Source: Erysipelotrichaceae bacterium
GTDB taxonomy: Bacteria; Bacillota_I; Bacilli_A; RFN20; CAG-826
DNA length: 64,000 bases
NCBI GenBank assembly: GCA_015058945.1
Contig: SVBF01000017.1
Coordinates: 57,999 to 121,998, forward strand
Direction: 5' to 3'
Under the pieces are notes generated by a model. That model did not search any database. It was not told the DNA's origin and was given only the letters and a program-made list of their open reading frames with translations. This document shows positions 8,454 through 16,448 of the stretch, piece by piece. The position numbers and the translations under genes were made by a program. How positions within the stretch are numbered: the stretch's first letter is position 1; each line of letters starts with the position of its first letter.

Positions 8454-8982
8454 ATTACACCTGCCGGTCATCCTTGTCGTCGAAGGGGCTATGGACCAAG
8501 CCTTTTTGAGCCAATTCATCGATTGTGACTTCGTCATCACCAATGGTTCGGAAGTTTCACGTGAAACATTAGATTATTTGAAGGAAGCCTCCTTAACCCG
8601 GGAAATCGTCATATTCACCGACCCAGATTCCCCCGGCAACCGCATCCGTTCCCGCATCGCCGAAGCCATTCCTTCGTGCAAGCATGCGTTCGTGCGCAAA
8701 GAGCATGCGATCAAAGGAAAGAAAGTCGGCGTCGCCGAAGCGAGCAAAGAGGAAGTGCTGCTCGCCTTATCCCATATCCTCCCCGGCGAGAACAAAAACG
8801 GCACATTGGTCGCCTCGGACCTTTATGAGCTTGGATTAATGGGTAACGGTGACTCCGCATCCCTCAGGGAAAAGGTCGAAGAGACGCTTCATTTAGGCCA
8901 TGGCAACGCGAAGACGTTCCTAAAGCGGGCGAATGCCTTATGCTTAACGAAAGAAGATCTACGGAGGGCCATCGATGGATAA
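8446..8982 (+). CDS. rnmV: Ribonuclease M5 (5S rRNA maturation)
   Basis: RNase M5 cleaves the double-stranded stem of 5S rRNA precursors. The 178-residue protein has a Toprim domain: VVEGAMDQ near residues 11-18, TNGSE near 32-36, and the acidic FTDPDSPGNRIR near 57-68. The C-terminal half is the family-specific RNA-binding extension. It overlaps tatD and rsmA on both sides (eight bases each), so it is translationally coupled in the operon. Confidence 0.93.
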   Translation: MDKLHLPVILVVEGAMDQAFLSQFIDCDFVITNGSEVSRETLDYLKEASLTREIVIFTDPDSPGNRIRSRIAEAIPSCKHAFVRKEHAIKGKKVGVAEASKEEVLLALSHILPGENKNGTLVASDLYELGLMGNGDSASLREKVEETLHLGHGNAKTFLKRANALCLTKEDLRRAIDG

Positions 8983-9769
8983 GCACCGTTTCTTTGAAGG
9001 GGTCGAGTCATATCGTCTCCTCGCCAAGCACGAAGTCGGCCAGAACTTCCTCGTCGACTATGACGTCGCCGAGCGCATCGTGAATCTTTTGGACATCCAA
9101 AAAGGAGAGGATGTTCTCGAAATCGGTTCAGGCGCCGGATCTTTGACCTTCTTTTTGTCCGAAACAAACGGCGAAATCAACGCGATCGACATCGACGAAG
9201 CCTTGATCGCAAAACTGCAAAACGAACTCGGGGACAAGGTTAGCGTTACCTATGGTAATGGGGCAAAATGGAATTACGCCCCTTACGATAAGATCATCGG
9301 CAATCTCCCTTACTACATCACCTCCTTGCTCGTGGAACGGGCGATCCTTACCGGAACTAAGGCCAAACGCATGGTCTTCATGGTCCAAAAAGAGGCCGGT
9401 GAACGATTGCTCGCCTCCCCTGGGACGAAGGATTACGCCCCCTTGCCGATCCTCATCGCCTTATCCGCTTATGCGAAACGGGCCTTCAATGTGCGCCGTT
9501 CTTGCTTCGCCCCTGCCCCGCATGTCGATTCCTCCGTCTTGGTCTTCGACATGAAGGCGGAACGGGACGAAGACGTCTTAAAGACGTATAAGCTTTGCCA
9601 AAGCCTTTTCTTGCAACGCCGTAAAACGTTGCTGAACAACCTGAAAAACTATCTCCATGACGACGAAAAGGCGCGCGGCCTCATCGCCTCTTTAGGATTA
9701 AGAGAGACCGTTCGCCCTGAGGAAGTGACCCCAGAGCAATATTTGTCGTTAACGAAACGCATCAAGTAA
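8975..9769 (+). CDS. rsmA: 16S rRNA (adenine1518-N6/adenine1519-N6)-dimethyltransferase RsmA
   Basis: RsmA (KsgA) dimethylates two adjacent adenines at the 3' end of 16S rRNA during 30S assembly. The 264-residue protein has the N-terminal GQNFLVD, the SAM-binding loop VLEIGSGAGSLT near residues 48-59, and the catalytic NLPYYITS near 110-117. Length fits the family. It is the last gene of the mnmE operon; the stretch downstream to 10025 carries two small RNA units rather than the veg gene found here in Bacillus. Confidence 0.96.
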   Translation: MDKHRFFEGVESYRLLAKHEVGQNFLVDYDVAERIVNLLDIQKGEDVLEIGSGAGSLTFFLSETNGEINAIDIDEALIAKLQNELGDKVSVTYGNGAKWNYAPYDKIIGNLPYYITSLLVERAILTGTKAKRMVFMVQKEAGERLLASPGTKDYAPLPILIALSAYAKRAFNVRRSCFAPAPHVDSSVLVFDMKAERDEDVLKTYKLCQSLFLQRRKTLLNNLKNYLHDDEKARGLIASLGLRETVRPEEVTPEQYLSLTKRIK

Positions 9770-9811
9770 GCGAACCGCTCGTTTTTGGGGGACTTCGTTG
9801 CCCCTCCTTGG

Positions 9812-9840
9812 TTGACAACCGCCTCCACCGTCGCTTAAAT
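9812..9840 (+). promoter_or_regulatory. Promoter of small RNA unit A
   Basis: TTGACA (9812-9817), 17-base spacer, TTAAAT (9835-9840). The predicted start falls near 9847, just before the conserved GGCACG block. Confidence 0.7.
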
Positions 9841-9846
9841 AACCTC

Positions 9847-9909
9847 ACGGCACGTGCACCGGTATTTGCCGGTGGGTCGGTCAGGCCCTGCAATAGGGCA
9901 TTTTCTTTT
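9847..9909 (+). ncRNA. Candidate small RNA A (about 60 nt)
   Basis: This is a self-contained unit: promoter upstream, a conserved 5' block GGCACGTGCA (9849-9858), a stem CACCGG/CCGGTG (9857-9862 with 9869-9874, six-base loop), the single-stranded motif TGGGTC (9873-9878), and a terminator hairpin GCCCT/AGGGC (9885-9889 with 9895-9899) followed by ATTTTCTTTT. No open frame with a ribosome site is inside. A second copy with the same layout lies 119 bases downstream, and the main stem differs between the copies by paired changes. I do not recognise it as SRP RNA, 6S RNA, tmRNA or a known riboswitch. Confidence 0.6.
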
Positions 9910-9932
9910 GGGAACCAGGCCCCTCGCGGCAT

Positions 9933-9961
9933 TTGACAAAAAAGCAGCTCTTTAGTTTAAT
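9933..9961 (+). promoter_or_regulatory. Promoter of small RNA unit B
   Basis: TTGACA (9933-9938), 17-base spacer, TTTAAT (9956-9961). Same spacing and same distance to the conserved GGCACG block (within two bases) as in unit A. Confidence 0.7.
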
Positions 9962-9966
9962 ATCAT

Positions 9967-10027
9967 CGGCACGCGCATCGCTTCAAGGCGAGGCGATGGG
10001 TCAATTGCCCCTGAAAAGGGGATTTTT
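9967..10027 (+). ncRNA. Candidate small RNA B (about 60 nt), homologue of A
   Basis: The layout repeats unit A: GGCACGCGCA (9968-9977), stem CATCGC/GCGATG (9976-9981 with 9993-9998, eleven-base loop), TGGGTC (9997-10002), terminator CCCCT/AGGGG (10008-10012 with 10017-10021) and ATTTTT. The stem bases differ from A yet pairing is kept, which supports selection on RNA structure. Its T-run overlaps the stop codon of the convergent gene at 10026-10418. Confidence 0.6.
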
Positions 10028-10418
10028 AATATTTTGGCTTTTTTCGCAGCCTTTTAATGAAACGTCGGTCACTTCTCGATATGGATTGCGTTTCGGCATA
10101 CGCCTTCAAGCTGATTTCCCTTAGTTTTTGTTTGTCCGATTTGGAAATTGACATGTTGGGCAATTCTCCACCAATGTCTCTTCTTTTGGCCAGCACCGGT
10201 TTTTTATAAACATATGATTTGCTGATCCCCTTTTCCGTTGGGAAAAACAACACGATGGTTTCCGGTGTCGGAGTCGTGCCCGTTTTGATGAAGAGATACA
10301 GGTTTTTGTTGTCGTTTTTCCAATATAGTTTCCCTGGATGCCCCCTTGGACTACCTTCGTGTACCACATAGAACCGCCCTTTCCACAACTTCTTTTGCAC
10401 AAATTTCTTCTTTGACAT
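10026..10418 (-). CDS. Small basic protein of unknown function
   Basis: The 130-residue product is strongly basic at both ends (MSKKKFVQKK and RRFIKRLRKKPKY). The middle, with GHPGKLYWKN, an alternating hydrophobic stretch and a Lys/Arg-rich segment, looks like a compact beta fold, but I cannot name the family. The ATG at 10418 has AAGGAG eleven bases upstream. The gene is visibly richer in A+T than its neighbours, which suggests recent acquisition. It converges on the two small RNA units and is divergent from ispE. A toxin-like or nucleic-acid-binding role would fit charge and context, but that is only a guess. Confidence 0.6.
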   Translation of the reverse strand: MSKKKFVQKKLWKGRFYVVHEGSPRGHPGKLYWKNDNKNLYLFIKTGTTPTPETIVLFFPTEKGISKSYVYKKPVLAKRRDIGGELPNMSISKSDKQKLREISLKAYAETQSISRSDRRFIKRLRKKPKY

Positions 10419-10572
10419 AGATCGTCTTGCTCCTTCTGTGTTATCTAGGCGTAAAAACCGCCTCTTACCATTCATATAGGAGCCGAACACGCAAAATGGA
10501 TAAACTTTCGAACGCGAGTGCCTTTGTTTGCCCGCCTTCGCGATATTTCATGTATGTTCGCGCATAAGCGAG

Positions 10573-10578
10573 TACAAT
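10573..10578 (+). promoter_or_regulatory. -10 element of ispE
   Basis: TACAAT ends twelve bases before the ispE ATG. No Shine-Dalgarno is present in the gap, so the transcript would have at most about five leader bases. Confidence 0.5.
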
Positions 10579-10590
10579 ACGTGTACCAAC

Positions 10591-11439
10591 ATGGTCATCA
10601 AATCCCCCGCTAAGATCAACTTAGCTCTCCAAATCACCGGCAAAAGAGACGATGGTTACCACCTCCTTCGGATGGTGAACCTCCCCCTTGCCTTACATGA
10701 CGTCATCGAAATCGAAACGCTTCCCTACTATAACGACACCTACGTCACCTGCGACGAGATGCGTTTGGTGGGCCTTCGCTCCAACCTCTGCACCAAAGCG
10801 GTCGATGCCTTAAGGGCGCGTTTTGGCTTCAAGAATCATTTTATGATCCATATCCACAAGGAGATTCCTTTCGCCGCCGGGCTCGGTGGCGGATCGAGCA
10901 ACGCCGCCGTGGTGCTCATCGCCTTGAACCACATCCTGAAGCTCGGTTTAAGCGAAGAGGAACTCTGCGAAATCGCCTTGCCCCTAGGCTCGGACATCCC
11001 CTTCTTCATCAAAGGCCGCCCCGCCTTAGCGGAAGGCATCGGCGACCAGCTCACTCCCATCTATCCGAAGAACGCCTACCATTGCCTCTTGGTCAAACCG
11101 GAGAAAGGCCTCTCCACGAAGGACGTCTATCTCCGCTGCGACGATTTCGAACGCCTTTCGATCGACATCGATAACGTCGTCAAAGGACTCGAAGAAGGCG
11201 ATGACGCCTTGGTCGCCACCTCCTTTGGCAACGACCTCTTCCCCGCTTCCACCGCCTTGCTCCCCGAAGTCAAAGACGTCGTGGACATGCTGCGCAAAGA
11301 CGGCTTCCCCCTCTCCGCGATGTCGGGGTCGGGCTCTTGCTGTTTCGCCTTATCTTTAGATAATAAGAAAATCAAAGCCGAGGAACGCAAACTCGCCAAA
11401 CTCGGTTACGACGTCATCCTCACCGAAACGAAAAAATAA
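10591..11439 (+). CDS. ispE: 4-diphosphocytidyl-2-C-methyl-D-erythritol kinase
   Basis: IspE phosphorylates CDP-methylerythritol in the non-mevalonate isoprenoid pathway. The 282-residue GHMP kinase begins SPAKINLALQITGKRDDGYH, has the ATP loop PFAAGLGGGSSNAA near residues 91-104, and the C-terminal SAMSGSGSCCFAL near 242-254. The start is set at ATG 10591 because the family begins with this segment and a -10 element lies just upstream. glmU follows eleven bases after the stop, the same neighbour as in Bacillus. Confidence 0.95.
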   Translation: MVIKSPAKINLALQITGKRDDGYHLLRMVNLPLALHDVIEIETLPYYNDTYVTCDEMRLVGLRSNLCTKAVDALRARFGFKNHFMIHIHKEIPFAAGLGGGSSNAAVVLIALNHILKLGLSEEELCEIALPLGSDIPFFIKGRPALAEGIGDQLTPIYPKNAYHCLLVKPEKGLSTKDVYLRCDDFERLSIDIDNVVKGLEEGDDALVATSFGNDLFPASTALLPEVKDVVDMLRKDGFPLSAMSGSGSCCFALSLDNKKIKAEERKLAKLGYDVILTETKK

Positions 11440-11450
11440 GGAGGCCGCAT

Positions 11451-12839
11451 ATGCAGCGATTCGCCATAATCCTCGCCGCGGGAAAAGGCACCCGGATGAA
11501 ATCCAACATCGAGGGTATGCCCAAAGTCGCTTTCCCTTTGCTCGGAAAGCCCATGATTTGCTATGTTCTCGACGCTTTGTCCGGGCTTCGCTTCGATAAG
11601 CTCTGCGTCATCGCCGGCTATGGCAAAGAAACCGTCGCTTCCCTTGCCTCCCCTTATGGGGAGATCTTCACCCAGGAAGAACAGAAAGGGACCGCCGACG
11701 CGGTAAGCGCGGCTAGAGCCCTCGCGGACAAAGAAGGCGTCACTCTCGTCTGTTCCGGCGACACCCCGCTTCTTACCGATAGGACCATCGAGGCCTTGCT
11801 TTTGGCCCATGAGACCAACCATAACGACGCGACCGTCCTCACCTCTTTGGTCCGCGACCCCTATGGCTATGGCCGCATCAAGCGTAACGGCGCCGCCCTA
11901 GAACGCATCGTCTCCCAAAAGGAATGCACCCCGGAACTCTCCGCGATCCACGAGGTGAATACCGGCGTCTATGCCTTCGATAACCACCTCCTGTTCTCCG
12001 CTTTGGATCGTTATCTCGCCCTTCCCGCGAAGGAATATCACCTCAGCGACATCGTCAACGCCCTCATCAACGACGGGCGTAGGGTCGGCGCCTTCGCCAT
12101 CGGCGACGACACCGAGGCCTTAAGCGTCAACGACCGTTACCAATTAAGCGTCGCGACCAAAGCCCTCAGGGAACGCATCAACAAGAGATGGATGATCCAT
12201 GGGGTCACCTTCGAAGACCCCGACACGGCCTATGTCGGACCCGAGGTAAAGCTTTCCCGCGACACGGTGATCCGTTCGGGCGTCCATATCTATGGCAAAT
12301 CCACCATCGGCCATCAAAACGTCATCGGGCCCGATTGCTATTTCGAAAACGTCACGATCGGCGAACGCAACAAAATCCAATATTGCCACCTCGTCGACAC
12401 CATCGTCGATGACGACACGGACCTCGGCCCTTATTTCCGTACCAGGAAAGGCGTCCATATCCATTCCAAGGCCCACGTCGGCAACTTCAATGAGATGAAG
12501 AACGTCGAGTTTGGCGAAGGCAGCAAATGCGCCCACCTCTCCTATCTCGGCGACGCGGATATCGGCGAAGGGGTCAATGTTGGCTGCGGCACGATCATCG
12601 CCAACTACGACGGCGTGAACAAATTTCGTTCCGCTATCGGCGACCGCGTCTTCCTCGGCTCGGGTTCGACCATCATCAGCCCCGTCCACATCGGAGACGA
12701 AGCCTTCGTCGCCGCTGGGAGCACGGTCAATAAGGACGTCCCTTCCGGCGACATGGCCATCGCCAGGGCCCATCAAGAGAACAAGCCCGGCTACGCGAAG
12801 GTCCTAAAGGAAAAGGCCTTGGCCAAGAAAAAGAAATAA
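11451..12839 (+). CDS. glmU: Bifunctional GlmU: GlcNAc-1-P uridyltransferase / glucosamine-1-P acetyltransferase
   Basis: GlmU makes UDP-GlcNAc for peptidoglycan and other glycans. The 462-residue protein has the N-terminal nucleotidyltransferase with LAAGKGTRMKS at residues 8-18, GTADAV near 81-86 and VNTGVY near 168-173. The C-terminal half is a left-handed beta helix of hexapeptide repeats with the acetyltransferase motifs. AGGAGG sits seven bases before the ATG. Presence of glmU implies a murein-type cell wall, against a wall-less Mollicute. Confidence 0.97.
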   Translation: MQRFAIILAAGKGTRMKSNIEGMPKVAFPLLGKPMICYVLDALSGLRFDKLCVIAGYGKETVASLASPYGEIFTQEEQKGTADAVSAARALADKEGVTLVCSGDTPLLTDRTIEALLLAHETNHNDATVLTSLVRDPYGYGRIKRNGAALERIVSQKECTPELSAIHEVNTGVYAFDNHLLFSALDRYLALPAKEYHLSDIVNALINDGRRVGAFAIGDDTEALSVNDRYQLSVATKALRERINKRWMIHGVTFEDPDTAYVGPEVKLSRDTVIRSGVHIYGKSTIGHQNVIGPDCYFENVTIGERNKIQYCHLVDTIVDDDTDLGPYFRTRKGVHIHSKAHVGNFNEMKNVEFGEGSKCAHLSYLGDADIGEGVNVGCGTIIANYDGVNKFRSAIGDRVFLGSGSTIISPVHIGDEAFVAAGSTVNKDVPSGDMAIARAHQENKPGYAKVLKEKALAKKKK

Positions 12840-12852
12840 ACGCACGCCCATA

Positions 12853-12879
12853 AGCGAGTCGATCCCGGCTCGCTTTTTC
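12853..12879 (+). terminator. Intrinsic terminator after glmU
   Basis: AGCGAG (12853-12858) pairs with CTCGCT (12869-12874), followed by a T-run. Confidence 0.8.
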
Positions 12880-12884
12880 TATAA

Positions 12885-12917
12885 GAAAAACCGCCCAGCC
12901 GAAGCTAAGCGGTAAAG
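12885..12917 (-). terminator. Intrinsic terminator of ppdK with UUCG tetraloop
   Basis: On the minus strand ACCGC pairs with GCGGT and an inner AGC/GCT closes a TTCG loop, followed by TTTTT. Confidence 0.8.
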
Positions 12918-12934
12918 GTTATGCCTTTGGAAGA

Positions 12935-15598
12935 TTACTTCTTGGCTTTCCTTTCGTGGGTGACGGCAGCCTGCGCCGCGGCGAGGCGGGCAAGAGGCAC
13001 ACGGAACGGAGAGCAGGAGACGTAATCGAGGCCGACTTCATCATAGAACATGATGGAGGCGGGGTCGCCACCGGTTTCGCCGCAGACGCCAAGGAGGAGG
13101 TCCGGGCGGGCGGCACGGCCGCGTTCGCAGGCGATCTTGACGAGCTCGCCGACACCTTCGACGTCGATGGTCTGGAAGGGGTCGAACTCGTAGATCTTGC
13201 GCTCGACATAAGTCGGGAAGAACTGCGGGACGTCATCACGGGAGAAGCCCATGGTGAGCTGGGTGAGGTCGTTGGTGCCGAAGGAGAAGAATTCCGCTTC
13301 TTTGGCGAGATCGCCGGCACGGAGAGCGCCTCTTGGGACTTCGATCATAGTGCCCACGTGGTACTTGAGGACCTTGCCCTGCTTCTTGAATTCGTCTTCA
13401 ACGGCAGCGACGACGGTCTTCTTGGCCCACATGTATTCCTTGAGTTCGCCGGCGAGCGGGATCATGATCTCGGGTTCGATATCGTGACCGAGTTCCTTGG
13501 ACGCCTTGAGGGCGGCCTGGATGATCGCACGGGCGAGCATGGCGTAGATTTCCGGATAGGCGACGCAGAGGCGGATGCCACGGAAGCCCATCATCGGGTT
13601 GGCCTGGTGGAGTTGGTTGATGCGATCGCGGACCTTCTGCTCGGTGATGTGGAGCTTCTCGGCGATGTCCTTGATGTTCTTTTCGTCGGAAATTTCCGGG
13701 AGGAACTCATGCAGAGGGGGATCGAGGAGACGGATGTTGACCATGGAGTCGGGGTTGGCCATGTACATCTCGTAGAAGTCGCCGACCATGAACGGACGGA
13801 TACGCTCCAAGGCGGCTTCGCGCTGCTCGGTGGTATCGGAGAGGATCATGGAACGCATGTTGAGGATGCGGTCATCGGCGAAGAACATACGCTCGGTACG
13901 GCAGAGGCCGATGCCTTCGGCGCCGAAGCGACGGGCGTTATGCGCATCTTCGGGGGTGTTGCAGTTCGCGCGGACTTTGAGGCGGCGATACTTGTCGGCC
14001 CAGCCCATGAGGCGGCCGAAGTCACCACCGAGGTCAGCCGGGACCATCTTGATTTCGCCTTCGTAGACGAGACCGGTGGAACCGTTGACGGAGAGGACGT
14101 CGCCTTCGTGGAACACGCGGTCACCGACTTTGACGGTCTTCTCTTCTTCGTTGACGACGATTTCCGAGGCGCCGGCGACGCAGCACTTGCCCATGGAACG
14201 GGCGACGACCGCGGCGTGGGAGGTCATGCCACCGCGAGCGGTGAGGATGGCTTCGGAGTTGACCATGCCGATGATGTCCTCAGGGGAGGTCTCGGCGCGG
14301 ACGAGGATGACTTTCTTACCCGCGTCATGCCATTCTTTGCATTCTTCCGCGGTGAAGACGATGGCGCCGGTGCCGGCACCCGGGGAGGCGGGGAGACCGT
14401 GGATGACGGGCTCGTGGGCCTTGAGGTCCTTTTCATCGAAGGTCGGGTGGAGCAAGTCGTTGAGTTGCTTCGGCTCGACGCGGAGGACGGCCTCCTTCTC
14501 ATCGATCAAGCCTTCGTCGACGAGGTCGCAGGCGATCTTGAGGGCGGCGCGGGCGGTGCGCTTACCATTACGGGCCTGGAGGAAGTAGAGGACGCCTTTT
14601 TCGATGGTGTACTCCATGTCCTGCATATCATGGAAGTAGTTTTCCATGCGCTCGATGGTGGCCATGAATTCTTTGTAGACTTCCGGCATGCGACGGGCAA
14701 GCTCGTCGATGTGGAGCGGGGTGCGGACGCCAGCGACGACGTCTTCGCCCTGAGCGTTAGGAAGGAACTCGGCGTAGATCTTCTTTTCGCCGGTGCCAGG
14801 GTCGCGGGAGAAGGCGACGCCGGTGCCGGAATCTTCGCCCATGTTGCCGAAGACCATCGACTGGACGTTGACGGCGGTGCCCCATTCATACGGGATGCCG
14901 TTCATCTGACGATAGACGTTGGCGCGGGGGTTGTCCCAGCTGCGGAAGACGGCGGCGACCGCTTCGCGGAGCTGCTCGTACGGATCGGTGGGGAATTCCT
15001 CGCCGAAGGTCTTCTTGTAGTACTCTTTGTATTTCTTGACGAGTTCTTTGAGCTCTTCGGTGGTGACTTCGGTGTCGAGTTTGTAGCCACGCTCCTCTTT
15101 GAGCTTGTCGAGCATCGCGTCCATCTCGGTTCTCGGATGGCCCTTGGCGATGTTGGTGAACATCAAGCAGAAGCGACGATAGGAGTCCCAGGCGAACCTG
15201 TCGTTGCCCGCGAACTTGGCGAGCTTCTCGACGACGACGTCGTTGAGGCCGAGGTTCAAGATGGTGTCCATCATGCCGGGCATGGACTGCCTGGCGCCAG
15301 AACGGACGGAGACGAGAAGGGGCATGACGCCTTCCTTAACGCCGCCGAAGGACTTGTTGTTGGTCGCTTCGATTTCGTGGACGTGGGCCACGATGTCTTC
15401 CCACACGTTCTCGGGGATCTTCTTCCCGGAATCGTAGTAGAGATTGCAAGCTTCGGTGGAGATGGTGAAGCCGGCGGGGATGTTGACTCCAGCGGCGGTC
15501 ATCTCGGCGAGACCGAAGCCTTTTCCACCAAGGATGTCCTTGCCAAGTTTGGCAAGGTGGGCTTCCTTGAAGGAGTAAACGTACTTCTTTTCTGCCAT
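12935..15598 (-). CDS. ppdK: Pyruvate, phosphate dikinase
   Basis: PPDK interconverts PEP, AMP and PPi with pyruvate, ATP and Pi. The 887-residue protein (family about 875) has an N-terminal ATP-grasp domain (LGGKGFGLAEM near residues 22-32; QARNGKRTARAA), the central phosphohistidine domain GGMTSHAAVVARSMG with the catalytic His near 458, and the C-terminal PEP barrel ending in GVCGETGGDP. GGAGG precedes the ATG. The next gene on the same strand is inorganic pyrophosphatase, so PPi metabolism is clustered; a terminator separates the two. Probably glycolytic in an anaerobe. Confidence 0.97.
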   Translation of the reverse strand: MAEKKYVYSFKEAHLAKLGKDILGGKGFGLAEMTAAGVNIPAGFTISTEACNLYYDSGKKIPENVWEDIVAHVHEIEATNNKSFGGVKEGVMPLLVSVRSGARQSMPGMMDTILNLGLNDVVVEKLAKFAGNDRFAWDSYRRFCLMFTNIAKGHPRTEMDAMLDKLKEERGYKLDTEVTTEELKELVKKYKEYYKKTFGEEFPTDPYEQLREAVAAVFRSWDNPRANVYRQMNGIPYEWGTAVNVQSMVFGNMGEDSGTGVAFSRDPGTGEKKIYAEFLPNAQGEDVVAGVRTPLHIDELARRMPEVYKEFMATIERMENYFHDMQDMEYTIEKGVLYFLQARNGKRTARAALKIACDLVDEGLIDEKEAVLRVEPKQLNDLLHPTFDEKDLKAHEPVIHGLPASPGAGTGAIVFTAEECKEWHDAGKKVILVRAETSPEDIIGMVNSEAILTARGGMTSHAAVVARSMGKCCVAGASEIVVNEEEKTVKVGDRVFHEGDVLSVNGSTGLVYEGEIKMVPADLGGDFGRLMGWADKYRRLKVRANCNTPEDAHNARRFGAEGIGLCRTERMFFADDRILNMRSMILSDTTEQREAALERIRPFMVGDFYEMYMANPDSMVNIRLLDPPLHEFLPEISDEKNIKDIAEKLHITEQKVRDRINQLHQANPMMGFRGIRLCVAYPEIYAMLARAIIQAALKASKELGHDIEPEIMIPLAGELKEYMWAKKTVVAAVEDEFKKQGKVLKYHVGTMIEVPRGALRAGDLAKEAEFFSFGTNDLTQLTMGFSRDDVPQFFPTYVERKIYEFDPFQTIDVEGVGELVKIACERGRAARPDLLLGVCGETGGDPASIMFYDEVGLDYVSCSPFRVPLARLAAAQAAVTHERKAKK

Positions 15599-15608
15599 TG
15601 TTTCCTCC

Positions 15609-15673
15609 TAATAGCATTGGGCGCGTTGTCGCCCAGCGATGTAATATTAGCACACCCCCACTTATTCTTTGAA
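15609..15673 (-). promoter_or_regulatory. ppdK promoter and 5' UTR hairpin
   Basis: On the minus strand TTCAAA (15668-15673), 18 bases, then TAATAT (15644-15649). Between the likely start and the ribosome site, TGGGCG and CGCCCA (about 15615-15634) can form a stem over a short loop. Confidence 0.55.
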
Positions 15674-15742
15674 TAAGGAAAAACTTCGTAACCTATCCAA
15701 AGTTCGCGTTTTTGGGCGAACAAAGGAAAAGGCGAAACAAAA

Positions 15743-15763
15743 ACCGCGCCTTTTTCACGCGGT
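15743..15763 (-). terminator. Intrinsic terminator of ppa
   Basis: ACCGCG (15743-15748) pairs with CGCGGT (15758-15763); on the minus strand a T-run follows. Confidence 0.8.
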
Positions 15764-15773
15764 CATTGGTGTC

Positions 15774-16319
15774 TTATTCTTCGCCCTTAGGGAATTTCTT
15801 CTTGTAACGGGCCAAGCCTCTTTCGATGACTTTGATGGCCTGCTCTCTGCCGGAGAAGCCCTCGATCTCGGTGTGCTTGCCGGACTCGAGCTGCTTATAG
15901 ACGGTGAAGAAGTGACGAATCTCGTCGAAGAGATGCTTTGGCAATTGGTGGATGTCCTCATAGCCCGCGTAGATGGGGTCGTCGAGGCAGACGGCGATGA
16001 TCTTCTCGTCGGACTTGCCCGAATCGATCATCTCGAGCACCCCGATCGGGGCGCAGCGGATCAAACTCGCGGGGAGGACGGGCTCGCTGGTGACGACCAT
16101 GACGTCCAAGGGGTCGTCGTCGAGTCCCCAAGTCTTGGGGATGAAGCCGTAGTTATGGGGATAATGGGTCGCGGTGAAGAGGATGCGGTCCAAGACGAGG
16201 GCGTGGCATTCCTCGTCGTATTCGTATTTGTTTTTGCTGTGGGCGGGAATCTCGATGTAGGCGAGAAAGTTTTCGGGTTGCACGCGGGAAACGGGTACTT
16301 TGTGAAGGATGTTGGACAT
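15774..16319 (-). CDS. ppa: Inorganic pyrophosphatase (family I)
   Basis: The enzyme hydrolyses PPi to phosphate. The 181-residue protein has the family I signature: YEYDEECHAL, the active-site run YPHNYGFIP and the Asp cluster DDDPLDVMV, followed by VLEMIDSGKSDEKIIAV. The start at ATG 16319 is chosen for the GGAGG six bases upstream; the open frame runs 12 codons further. It is a single-gene unit next to ppdK, which uses or forms PPi. Confidence 0.95.
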   Translation of the reverse strand: MSNILHKVPVSRVQPENFLAYIEIPAHSKNKYEYDEECHALVLDRILFTATHYPHNYGFIPKTWGLDDDPLDVMVVTSEPVLPASLIRCAPIGVLEMIDSGKSDEKIIAVCLDDPIYAGYEDIHQLPKHLFDEIRHFFTVYKQLESGKHTEIEGFSGREQAIKVIERGLARYKKKFPKGEE

Positions 16320-16448
16320 GGTTTGCCTCCTCTCTTGGAACGGCTTTGATTCCAAAGTCCGTAATCATAGGCGTCCATCGTTAGGCCGTCTACTAGATTC
16401 GGATTGAAACCTTTATCTTGCCAAGACTAAGTATACCAAGGGCGGGAG

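Noticed and set aside
9841..10027. SRP RNA, 6S RNA or tmRNA as identity of the small RNA units.
   Set aside because: The SRP apical motif, the 6S bubble and the tmRNA tRNA-like ends are absent, and each unit is only about 60 nt.
12956..15676. A 906-codon plus-strand open frame opposite ppdK, and similar long frames opposite hddC and GT2.
   Set aside because: Shadow frames caused by GC-rich third positions; the products are acidic Asp/Gly/Val/Glu-rich strings without ribosome sites, and the opposite strand codes recognisable enzymes.
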